From the NCBI RefSeq assembly GCF_014650955.1, contig NZ_BMVY01000020.1, positions 62,001-126,000 on the forward strand: DNA of 64,000 nt, written 5' to 3'. A program made the position numbers and the translations under genes. Each line of letters begins with the position of its first letter. Positions within the stretch are counted from its first letter, which is position 1. Below are positions 43,904 to 51,292 of the stretch, in pieces. This stretch comes from Streptomyces tauricus (lineage in GTDB: Bacteria > Actinomycetota > Actinomycetes > Streptomycetales > Streptomycetaceae). Below the pieces are notes generated by a model. It made no database searches and was not told the DNA's origin. It saw only the letters and a list, made by a program, of their open reading frames with translations.

Positions 43904-44767
43904 ATGGCGGAAATCATCCAACGGGACGGCACGTGGACCTTCGACGGCGACGCCCTGCGGCTGGTGCCGGGCCGCGACAAGAACGTGGGCGTACTGCGCA
44001 AGTCCCTGGGTGAACTGACGATCCCGCTCGGGGCGTTGGCGGGGATCTCGTTCGAGCACGGCAAGAAGTCCGGCCGGCTCAGACTGCGGCTGCGCGACGG
44101 CGCGGACCCGCTGCTGCACGCGACGGGGGGCCGGCTCGCCGACGCGTCCGACCCCTACCAGTTGACCGTCGACTCGGACCGCTACGGCGTCGCCGAGTAC
44201 TTCGTGGACGAGATCCGCAACGCGCTGCTCCTGGACGAGGTACCGGCCACGGCCGTCGACCGCTATCTGCTGCCGGGGCCGGCCGTACCGCTGTCGGTCT
44301 CCGCCGGAGACGGCACGGCGAGCTTCGACGGGGAGCGCGTGCGGCTGGAGTGGAACTGGAAGACGGAGGAGGCGAAGTCGGCGGCGGGTGCGCGGACGCT
44401 CGCGCTGGCCGACATCCAGGCCGTGGAGTGGCAGCCGTCGGTCGGCCTGGAGAACGGCCACCTCCGCTTCACCGTGCGGGGCGCGCCCACAAAAGCCCCG
44501 CCGAAGTACGACCCGAACTCCATCGAGCTGTGGGGCTTCAAGAAGGACCCGCTGATGGCGCTGGTGGCGGCGGCGGTCCAGGCGCGGCTCCCCCACCCCT
44601 CGGCTCCGCCTTCGGCAGACACCCCCGCGCAGCGACTCGCCCCCACGGGGGTCGACCACGACGCGCTGCTCCGCCGCCTCCGAGAACTGGGCGACCTCCG
44701 CAAGGCGGGCGTCCTGACGGAGGAGGAGTTCACCCTGGCCAAACAGGCAATACTCCGCGACATGTAA
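43904..44767 (+). CDS. DUF4429 protein with C-terminal SHOCT domain
   Basis: A 287-residue cytoplasmic protein. It has two successive DUF4429 modules (about residues 1-120 and 125-225), each PH-like, with DGTWTFDGDALRLVPGRDK and GDGTASFDGERVRLEWNWK as parallel openings. A short C-terminal SHOCT module follows (LLRRLRELGDLRKAGVLTEEEFTLAKQAIL). SHOCT segments mediate oligomerisation. No enzymatic role is evident. The ATG at 43904 lies 32 bp from the dre-like site, so the site could affect both directions. A Pro/Ala linker precedes SHOCT. Confidence 0.85.
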   Translation: MAEIIQRDGTWTFDGDALRLVPGRDKNVGVLRKSLGELTIPLGALAGISFEHGKKSGRLRLRLRDGADPLLHATGGRLADASDPYQLTVDSDRYGVAEYFVDEIRNALLLDEVPATAVDRYLLPGPAVPLSVSAGDGTASFDGERVRLEWNWKTEEAKSAAGARTLALADIQAVEWQPSVGLENGHLRFTVRGAPTKAPPKYDPNSIELWGFKKDPLMALVAAAVQARLPHPSAPPSADTPAQRLAPTGVDHDALLRRLRELGDLRKAGVLTEEEFTLAKQAILRDM

Positions 44768-44795
44768 CCCAAGCACGACTGCCTGCCACCGACCT

Positions 44796-45209
44796 GCGCA
44801 GTTCCCCGCGCCCCTAAGAACCGGCCCGGTGGGGGCCGATCGCGCAGTTCCCCGCGCCCCTAAAGTCCAAGACAAAGGATTGCGCCGTTCCCCGCGCCCC
44901 TAAAGGCAAAGACAAAAGACTGCGCCGTTCCCCGCGCCCCTAAAGGCAAAGACAAAAGACTGCGCCGTTCCCCGCGCCCCTAAAAGCGGGGCGCGGATGA
45001 CATCGCACCTCGGCCCCCACCGCCTAGGGGCGCGGGGAACGGCGCAATCAGTTCGCACGCACCCGCAGCCACCGGGCAGGGCGCAGCCCGCCCCGAGGGG
45101 CGCGGGGAACTGCGCAATCCCCCCACGCGGCCGCAGCCCGCAAGCGCAGTCCGGCGAGGCCTCGCGCGGCCAGGGCGCAGCCCGGCCCGAGGGGCGCGGG
45201 GAACTGCGC
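44796..45209. repeat. Eight-copy repeat array that switches orientation
   Basis: Five copies on the minus strand (44796, 44842, 44882, 44922 and 44962) are followed by three on the plus strand (45026, 45096 and 45190). The units 44881-44920 and 44921-44960 are an exact 40-bp duplication carrying the linker TAAAGGCAAAGACAAAAGAC. The array fills the 480-bp gap between the convergent DUF4429 and metallophosphoesterase genes. I see no gene in it. Confidence 0.9.
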
Positions 45210-45248
45210 AATCAGCCCCGCGCCCGCCGCCCGCCGCCCGCGAACAGC

Positions 45249-46847
45249 TCACCCGGTGGAGCGGACCCGCCGGGCGACCGTGAAGCGGTCCACTTCCTCC
45301 CCCGTCTCCGCAACCCCCCGCACCGTGAGCGTCGCAAACCGCCCCTTCGCAGCCGGAGCGACATCCACCCGCAGGAACGAGTAGTCCAGATACCGCACCC
45401 GCGACCACGCGACGGTCTCCTTCTCCCGCCCCCCGTCCGCGAGACACACGAACGACGACACCGCGTCGTTCTCCTTCTCATGCCCCTCGTACGACTCGTC
45501 CGCGCTGAACGCGTACAGACTCCGCCCCGCCGCCCCAGCGGTCACGTACACGACCCCGTCCGTCTCGGGATACGCCGTCCCCCCGATCGGCAGCTCCTTC
45601 GCGACCTTGTTCCCCTTGAGGACATCGGTCCGCTCGTACACATGGTTGTGCCCGTTGATCACCAGATCGACGGTGTACTTCTCGAACAGCGGCACCCACT
45701 CCTGCCGCACCCCGCCCTCGGAGGCGTGCGCCGTGGACGTGCAGTACGCGCAGTGGTGGAAGAAGACGACGACGAAGTCGATCCCCTGCGCGGCCCGGTA
45801 CTTCTTGAGCTGCGTCTCCAGCCACGTCGTCTGCGTGCCGCCGGAGATCCCGAGGTTGGCCGGGATCTCGAAGGAGATGTCGTTGGCGTCGAGCGAGATG
45901 ACCGCCGTGTTGCCGTGCACGAAGGTGTAGACGCCGGGCAGGTTCTTCTTGTCGGGCCCGTTCCCGGGCAGCCGCCAGCGCGCCTCCTCGCCGCCGTAGC
46001 CGTTCGGCGAGTACCAGGCCTCCATGTCGTGGTTGCCGTACGACACCATCCACGGCACCTGCTTGGCGACCGACTCGGTCTGCGCGAGGAACTGGTCCCA
46101 GACACGCGAGTCGAACCCGGTGTCCTCCTTCTTCCCCATGCCGGACGGGTCCGCGTACGCGATGTCCCCGGCATGCAGGTGGAAGGCGGGCCCCTGCGCC
46201 AGGATCAGGCTGTCGTTGGCGAGCCCGTGATAGCTGACGCCCTGGTCACCGAAGGCGGTGAAGGTGAACGGCTCGGCATGCGCGGGCGCGGTGGTGAAGG
46301 TCCCGATCGTGCCGGCGAGCCGCGGGTTCGCCGGGTCGAAGCCCTCGTGCCCGACCCCGTAGTAGTACGTGCGCCCGGGCCGCAGCCGGCTCAGCTCGGC
46401 GTGCAGGTAGTACTGCGTGTGGTCACCGCTCGCCCCCACCCCCGCAGGCGTGAAGAGCGTGCGCACCTCCGCCTCGATCTTCCGCGACAGGTCCCACGGA
46501 TGGGCACCGATCCGGATGTACGGCTTCCGCACCGCGACCGGGACCTGCCAGGAGACGGTCATCTCGGTCCGCGCGTCGGCCCCGTACGCGAGATGCCGCC
46601 CGAAGGGCGCGACCAACGCCCCGTCGACCTTCTCGGCGGCGGAAGCGGGCGCGGTGGCAACGCTGCGGCCTGCCGCCTGCGCGCTCGCCCCCGGCAGAAA
46701 CGCGCCACTCACGACGGCGCCCATCGTGACGGCCCCGCCTCTGATCATCGTGCGTCGCGAGAACCTGGAGTGCAGATACTCGTGCTGCTCGGCCATGCTC
46801 ATCCTGTCGGCGAGCTGCTCGGGGATCCCCATACGTGGAATGTCCAT
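45249..46847 (-). CDS. Tat-exported purple-acid-phosphatase-like metallophosphoesterase
   Basis: A 532-residue phosphoesterase. The N terminus carries a Tat signal (SRRTMIRGGAVTMGAVV). A purple-acid-phosphatase-type fibronectin III-like domain follows (about 80-190). The metallophosphatase core has metal ligands in FTAFGDQG, AGDIAYAD, SYGNHDME, VVFFHHCAY and INGHNHVYER. It is expected to hydrolyse phosphate esters outside the membrane. The start ATG at 46847 is uncertain, with no clear Shine-Dalgarno. An ATG at 46919 would add 24 residues. It is divergent from the small gene before glmS. Confidence 0.88.
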   Translation of the reverse strand: MDIPRMGIPEQLADRMSMAEQHEYLHSRFSRRTMIRGGAVTMGAVVSGAFLPGASAQAAGRSVATAPASAAEKVDGALVAPFGRHLAYGADARTEMTVSWQVPVAVRKPYIRIGAHPWDLSRKIEAEVRTLFTPAGVGASGDHTQYYLHAELSRLRPGRTYYYGVGHEGFDPANPRLAGTIGTFTTAPAHAEPFTFTAFGDQGVSYHGLANDSLILAQGPAFHLHAGDIAYADPSGMGKKEDTGFDSRVWDQFLAQTESVAKQVPWMVSYGNHDMEAWYSPNGYGGEEARWRLPGNGPDKKNLPGVYTFVHGNTAVISLDANDISFEIPANLGISGGTQTTWLETQLKKYRAAQGIDFVVVFFHHCAYCTSTAHASEGGVRQEWVPLFEKYTVDLVINGHNHVYERTDVLKGNKVAKELPIGGTAYPETDGVVYVTAGAAGRSLYAFSADESYEGHEKENDAVSSFVCLADGGREKETVAWSRVRYLDYSFLRVDVAPAAKGRFATLTVRGVAETGEEVDRFTVARRVRSTG

Positions 46848-46938
46848 GGCTGGAAAGGTGCTCCCGGCAACCATCTGCCCGCGGGCCACAGGGTGAACAG
46901 GCCCCGAACAGGCCCCCATAAGAGTTTCAACAGGTACT

Positions 46939-46954
46939 TGCCCGAAATCGGGCA
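46939..46954. promoter_or_regulatory. 16-bp palindrome in a divergent promoter region
   Basis: TGCCCGA-AA-TCGGGCA lies between the metallophosphoesterase and the small gene upstream of glmS, 42 bp before the latter's start. It is a candidate operator of unknown specificity. Confidence 0.5.
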
Positions 46955-46995
46955 GGATTCTTGCGATTGCCCGCGCTTTACCTCAGGATCAACGG

Positions 46996-47253
46996 GTGCA
47001 CGACGACCTTGTTGATCACCTGACGCGCTCCTCGGCCCTCAGCCGGGGCGAAGCGCTGCGCGTGATCCAGGACGTGCTCGCCTACTTCGACGAGACGACG
47101 GAGGACTACGTCCGTCGCCGCCACCGGGAGCTCCAGGCGCAGGGCCTGGTCAACTCGGCGATCTTCGAACGGATCACGGCGGACCTCAAATACCGCGCGG
47201 TCGCGCCGCCGGAGCTCACGCTCCGGCAGGTGCGCCGCATCGTCTACGGCTAG
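46996..47253 (+). CDS. Small helical protein upstream of glmS, HU-like N terminus
   Basis: An 85-residue, probably all-helical protein with no membrane segment. I do not recognise a named family. The first 45 residues (LVDHLTRSSALSRGEALRVI, then QDVLAYFDETTEDYV) have the spacing of the helix-turn-helix dimerisation half of HU/IHF proteins. The DNA-binding beta arms are absent, and a charged helix (RRRHRELQAQG) with a tail ending LRQVRRIVYG takes their place. Start GTG at 46996. It ends 11 bp before the glmS start, so the two are very likely cotranscribed and may be functionally linked. Confidence 0.75.
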   Translation: MHDDLVDHLTRSSALSRGEALRVIQDVLAYFDETTEDYVRRRHRELQAQGLVNSAIFERITADLKYRAVAPPELTLRQVRRIVYG

Positions 47254-47264
47254 GAACCATCTGT

Positions 47265-49082
47265 ATGTGCGGAATCGTGGGATACATCGGCAGGCGTGAC
47301 GTGGCGCCGCTCCTCCTGGAGGGCCTGCAGCGCCTGGAGTACCGCGGCTACGACTCGGCCGGACTCGTCGTGACGTCGCCGAAGACGGCCGGTCTGAAGA
47401 TGGTCAAGGCCAAGGGCCGCGTGCGTGACCTGGAGGCCCGCGTCCCCAAGCGCTTCGCCGGCACCACGGGCATCGCCCACACCCGCTGGGCCACCCACGG
47501 CGCCCCCTCCGACGAGAACGCGCACCCGCACATGTCGGCCGACAACAAGGTCGCGGTCGTCCACAACGGCATCATCGACAACGCCTCCGACCTGCGCAGG
47601 AAGCTGGAGGCGGAGGGCGTCGAGTTCCTCTCGGAGACCGACACCGAGGTCCTCACCCACCTCATCGCCCGCTCCCAGGCGGAGAAGCTGGAGGACAAGG
47701 TCCGCGAGACCCTCCGGCTGATCGAGGGCACGTACGGCATCGCCGTGATGCACGCCGACCACGCGGACCGCATCGTCGTCGCCCGCAACGGCTCCCCGGT
47801 CGTCCTCGGCATCGGCGAGAAGGAGATGTTCGTCGCCTCGGACATCGCCGCGCTGGTCACCCACACCCGCCAGATCGTCACACTCGACGACGGCGAGATG
47901 GCGACGCTGAAGGCCGACGACTTCCGCACGTACACCACCGAGGGCACCCGCACCACGGCCGAGCCCACCACCGTCGAGTGGGAGGCCGCCTCCTACGACA
48001 TGGGCGGCCACGACACGTACATGCACAAGGAGATCCACGAGCAGGCCGAGGCCGTGGACCGGGTGCTGCGCGGCCGGATCGACGACCGCTTCTCCACCGT
48101 GCACCTGGGCGGGCTGAACCTGGACGCCCGCGAGGCGCGCAAGATCCGCCGCGTGAAGATCCTCGGCTGCGGCACCTCGTACCACGCGGGCATGATCGGC
48201 GCCCAGATGATAGAGGAACTGGCCCGTATCCCCGCGGACGCCGAGCCCGCCTCGGAGTTCCGCTACCGCAACGCGGTCGTCGACCCCGACACGCTGTACG
48301 TGGCGGTGTCCCAGTCCGGTGAGACGTACGACGTACTGGCCGCCGTGCAGGAACTGAAGCGCAAGGGCGCCCGCGTCCTCGGCATCGTGAACGTGGTCGG
48401 CTCGGCCATCGCCCGCGAGGCGGACGGCGGCATGTACGTGCACGCCGGGCCCGAGGTCTGCGTGGTCTCCACCAAGTGCTTCACCAACACCACGGTCGCC
48501 TTCGCGCTGCTCGCCCTGCACCTGGGCCGCACCCGCGACCTGTCGGTCTCCGACGGCAAGCGGATCATCGAGGGCCTGCGCAAGCTGCCCGGCCAGATCA
48601 CCGAGATCCTCGACCAGGAGGACGAGATCAAGAAGCTGGCCGAGCAGTACGCCGAGGCCCGCTCCATGCTCTTCATCGGCCGGGTACGCGGCTATCCGGT
48701 CGCCCGTGAGGCCTCGCTGAAGCTGAAGGAGGTCTCGTACATCCACGCCGAGGCCTACCCCGCCTCGGAGTTGAAGCACGGCCCGCTCGCGCTGATCGAG
48801 CCCGCGCTGCCGACGGTCGCGATCGTCCCGAACGACGACCTGCTGGAGAAGAACCGCGCGGCCCTGGAGGAGATCAAGGCCCGCAGCGGCAAGATCCTCG
48901 CCGTCGCCCACGACGTCCAGGAGAAGGCCGACCAGACGATCCTCGTCCCCAAGAACGAGGACGAACTGGACCCGATCCTGATGGGCATCCCCCTCCAACT
49001 CCTCGCCTACCACACGGCCTTGGCCCTGGGCAGGGACATCGACAAGCCCCGAAACCTGGCGAAGTCGGTAACAGTGGAATAG
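47265..49082 (+). CDS. glmS: Glutamine-fructose-6-phosphate aminotransferase (isomerising)
   Basis: A 605-residue enzyme making glucosamine-6-phosphate from fructose-6-phosphate and glutamine, the entry to peptidoglycan amino sugars. The nucleophile Cys2 opens the glutaminase domain (MCGIVGYIGRRD, with HTRWATHG and HNGIIDN). Two SIS domains follow (ILGCGTSYHAG and SQSGETYD; then RVRGYPVAREASLKLKE and SELKHGPLALIE). The C terminus KSVTVE is typical. Streptomyces usually carry a second glmS elsewhere. No glmS ribozyme-like leader is visible in the short upstream gap, and the upstream small gene likely shares the transcript. Confidence 0.97.
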   Translation: MCGIVGYIGRRDVAPLLLEGLQRLEYRGYDSAGLVVTSPKTAGLKMVKAKGRVRDLEARVPKRFAGTTGIAHTRWATHGAPSDENAHPHMSADNKVAVVHNGIIDNASDLRRKLEAEGVEFLSETDTEVLTHLIARSQAEKLEDKVRETLRLIEGTYGIAVMHADHADRIVVARNGSPVVLGIGEKEMFVASDIAALVTHTRQIVTLDDGEMATLKADDFRTYTTEGTRTTAEPTTVEWEAASYDMGGHDTYMHKEIHEQAEAVDRVLRGRIDDRFSTVHLGGLNLDAREARKIRRVKILGCGTSYHAGMIGAQMIEELARIPADAEPASEFRYRNAVVDPDTLYVAVSQSGETYDVLAAVQELKRKGARVLGIVNVVGSAIAREADGGMYVHAGPEVCVVSTKCFTNTTVAFALLALHLGRTRDLSVSDGKRIIEGLRKLPGQITEILDQEDEIKKLAEQYAEARSMLFIGRVRGYPVAREASLKLKEVSYIHAEAYPASELKHGPLALIEPALPTVAIVPNDDLLEKNRAALEEIKARSGKILAVAHDVQEKADQTILVPKNEDELDPILMGIPLQLLAYHTALALGRDIDKPRNLAKSVTVE

Positions 49083-49134
49083 CCCCGGCTGGCGCCCCCC
49101 ACCACCAGAGACGCCCCGCCAGGGGCGCCCCGTC

Positions 49135-49292
49135 AGGGGCGCGGGGAACGGCGCAGTCTTTTGTCTTTCAGGGGCGCGGGGAACGGCGCAGTCTTTAATC
49201 CTTTGGGGGCGCGGGGAACGGCGCAACCCTTCGCCTTAAGGGGCGCGGGGAACGGCGCAACCCTTCGCCTTAAGGGGCGCGGGGAACGGCGC
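49135..49292. repeat. Five-copy tandem repeat array after glmS
   Basis: AGGGGCGCGGGGAACGGCGC starts at 49135, 49170, 49239 and 49273, with a GGGGGC variant at 49205, in the + orientation, with a 34-35-bp period. The last full unit (49239-49272) has the linker AACCCTTCGCCTTA, repeated exactly from the one before. Earlier linkers are AGTCTTTTGTCTTTC and AGTCTTTAATCCTTTG. Confidence 0.92.
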
Positions 49293-49338
49293 AACCGCCC
49301 CACCGCCCCGCAGAGGCATCGCATAGGCACCGCAACAC

Positions 49339-49381
49339 AACGGACCCCCACGTGTAGCCACCAAACACGCGGGGGTCCGTT
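49339..49381. terminator. Bidirectional terminator between glmS and the stress-protein gene
   Basis: AACGGACCCCC and GGGGGTCCGTT pair over 11 bp, extended by CGTG/CACG inside. It follows the repeat array. The remaining bases to 49604 hold nothing I can identify. Confidence 0.85.
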
Positions 49382-49604
49382 CACGCGCCGGGGCCGCCCA
49401 AAACCCCGGCCGGCTGCCAACTACCGGTAACCGTCACGCTCCGGCCGGCAGCATGCCGCCGAACGACGGCAAACCTGCTGGCTATATGCCCTTCACAAGC
49501 ACACAAACACATCTACGCACGAGTAGTTTTGCCGTGCTGTGGACGGCAGTTGGCCACACGACACCTCAGACGGAACCGCGCCGCGGACCAAGTCCCGGAC
49601 CCAG

Positions 49605-50129
49605 CTACGGAATGACCACCACAGGCCGCTGCGCCCGCTTGGCCAGCCGCCCCGCGACCGACCCGAAGATGCGTCCGACGATCCCGTGGGTCGACCCCAC
49701 CACGATCGCGTCGGCCTCGTACTCCCGCCCCACCTCTTCGAGTTCGTGGCAGATGTCGCCACCGCGCTCGACGAGGATCCACGGCACCTCGGCCAGATAC
49801 TCCGCACAGGCCAGTTCCAGCCCGAGCACCTCGGTGCGGTGGTCCGGCACGTCGACGAAGACCGGGGGCTCACAGCCGGCCCACACCGTGGTGGGCAGCC
49901 GGTTCGCGACGTGCACGATGATCAGGCCCGATCCGGAGCGGCAGGCCATGCCGATCGCGTACGCGAGGGCGCGCTCGCTGGACGTCGAGCCGTCGAAGCC
50001 CACGACGACACCGTGCTTGAAGGCTGGGTCGCAGGACTGGCGTGTCTCTTCCGCCGCCAAGGGCTCGGCCGCCGTGTGATCGGCGACGGGGCGCTTGCGG
50101 TCCGCGGGTTCGAATTCGTGACCGGCCAT
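49605..50129 (-). CDS. Universal stress protein (UspA family)
   Basis: A 174-residue single-domain Usp protein. The core begins HGVVVGFDGSTSSERALAYA and ends with the ATP-binding motif GSTHGIVGRIFGSVAGRLAK followed by RPVVVIP, matching the G-2x-G-9x-G-S/T pattern. A polar N-terminal extension of about 35 residues precedes the fold. The ATG at 50129 is chosen as the start of this extension. A longer frame into repeat-rich DNA is unlikely. Usp proteins of this type are often hypoxia- or stress-induced in actinobacteria, but the specific role here is unknown. Confidence 0.85.
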   Translation of the reverse strand: MAGHEFEPADRKRPVADHTAAEPLAAEETRQSCDPAFKHGVVVGFDGSTSSERALAYAIGMACRSGSGLIIVHVANRLPTTVWAGCEPPVFVDVPDHRTEVLGLELACAEYLAEVPWILVERGGDICHELEEVGREYEADAIVVGSTHGIVGRIFGSVAGRLAKRAQRPVVVIP

Positions 50130-50540
50130 GGGTGTCTCGGCGTTCGGATCCTCTTGGGTGGGCCGACAGGAGCTGCGGAGCTGTGTCCGGGAATCATCTT
50201 CCCAACCCCATACCCCCAAGGGTACGGCGGCACGCCTCCTCTGCCCAGCTCCCGCTCTCGCCGCGGGAGGGTTCCCCGGAGCATGCCCGAGAGGATGCCC
50301 GTAACGCAATGGTTGCTGCCCCGTACAGCCGTTTTACACAGCCTCCCGGGGGGCGCGGCCCCCAAGGGGCACGGGAGACGGCGCACCCGGCCACCACCGC
50401 CCCGCACCCGGCACACACCCCGCGGCGAAGCCCCGAGCTTCCGGGGCTCACCCGGGGAACCCCCGGCGGAGCCCCCCGTGACCGCCCGCTCGAACACGCG
50501 TTGAACCCCGGTAAGCCACCGCCCAGGGAGGAGCCCCACC
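50130..50540. other. 411-bp gap with degenerate repeat and small hairpin
   Basis: Between the stress-protein start and the small membrane protein start I see no gene. It holds a degenerate copy of the GC-rich repeat (AGGGGCACGGGAGACGGCGC near 50365) and a hairpin AGCCCCG-AGCTTC-CGGGGCT at 50429-50448. The promoter of the stress gene must lie here, but no site is convincing. Confidence 0.6.
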
Positions 50541-50915
50541 GTGCCCGGACGCCCCACGACCGCACCCCACCCTCCCGTCGGCAGAGGCGCCGCACCCCAC
50601 CCTCCCGCCACGAAGGGCACCGCCCAGGACACCGCCACGGACGTGGTCCGCTGGGCGGCCTTCAGCTGCGTCCTGGTTCCGGTCGTCCTCGTGGGGTACG
50701 GGACCTCACTGGCGGGCGCAGCGGGCACGGCCCTGGGCCTCGCCGCGGTGACGGGCGCCTGCCGGCTCCTGCTGCGCCGCTCCGAGCGCGGCGCGGCGCA
50801 GCTGCGCGCGGCGGAGCGGACACCGCATCATGTGCTGCACGTGCAGCACGGCGGGGCGGACGGGGGCGACCGTCGCGGAGGCCGGCACGCCGGTGGAAAT
50901 ACGCCGGTTGACTGA
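50541..50915 (+). CDS. Small membrane protein upstream of adpA
   Basis: A 124-residue protein. The Pro/His/Arg-rich N terminus (about 35 residues) is followed by one long or two short hydrophobic segments (about residues 37-75: VVRWAAFSCVLVPVVLVGYG, then a Gly/Ala-rich stretch) and a His/Gly-rich cytoplasmic tail (HHVLHVQHGGADGGDRR). The GTG at 50541 has GGGAGGAG seven bases upstream, which supports it as a real gene. I do not recognise a family. It lies upstream of adpA on the same strand but 377 bp away, so it is not clearly cotranscribed. Confidence 0.65.
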   Translation: MPGRPTTAPHPPVGRGAAPHPPATKGTAQDTATDVVRWAAFSCVLVPVVLVGYGTSLAGAAGTALGLAAVTGACRLLLRRSERGAAQLRAAERTPHHVLHVQHGGADGGDRRGGRHAGGNTPVD

Positions 50916-51023
50916 CCGGTTTGTGCGCACGCGCCCGCTGCTTTTCAGCCAACTTCCATGCCCTGCGTGTCCCTTGGCCGAACCACCCCCCAACCCCCGT
51001 TCGACCTGCACCGAAAGGGTCCA

Positions 51024-51043
51024 GTAGGGTGCCCGCACCCTAC
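51024..51043. promoter_or_regulatory. Perfect 20-bp palindrome in the adpA upstream region
   Basis: GTAGGGTGCCCGCACCCTAC (9-bp arms, 2-bp centre) lies 250 bp before the adpA start, inside the 377-bp gap 50916-51292 that should hold the adpA promoters. It does not match the BldD or ArpA consensus as I remember them. I see no gene in this gap. Confidence 0.7.
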
Positions 51044-51292
51044 GGGGACCGGCCACGGGGACGAGGCGCACTTCCCTGTGCGGCCCACGAGTGCAACGCT
51101 TCGTGATCGAATGCTTCACGCCAAGTTGCCATGTCGACAATCTGCCGAGTGCTGAACTGGCCACGTCGGCACCACACGACACAGTAGATTCGATCTTGAC
51201 GTCTTACGGCGGGGGACTCGTGCAGGACCGAGGGGAAACGTGCAGGAGCGACACAACCGAGGAGCCGCGACCACCGAGGGGGGCTTAGCAGG

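Noticed and set aside
47254..47264. glmS ribozyme
   Set aside because: The gap before glmS is only 11 bp and the upstream sequence is coding, so there is no room for the ribozyme fold.
47250..49226. Long minus-strand frame opposite glmS
   Set aside because: It runs through the repeat array and has no domain; glmS is certain.
49135..49292. Regularly spaced repeats resembling a CRISPR array
   Set aside because: The spacers are only 14-15 bp and are themselves repeated, and no cas genes are present. This is a tandem GC-rich repeat.
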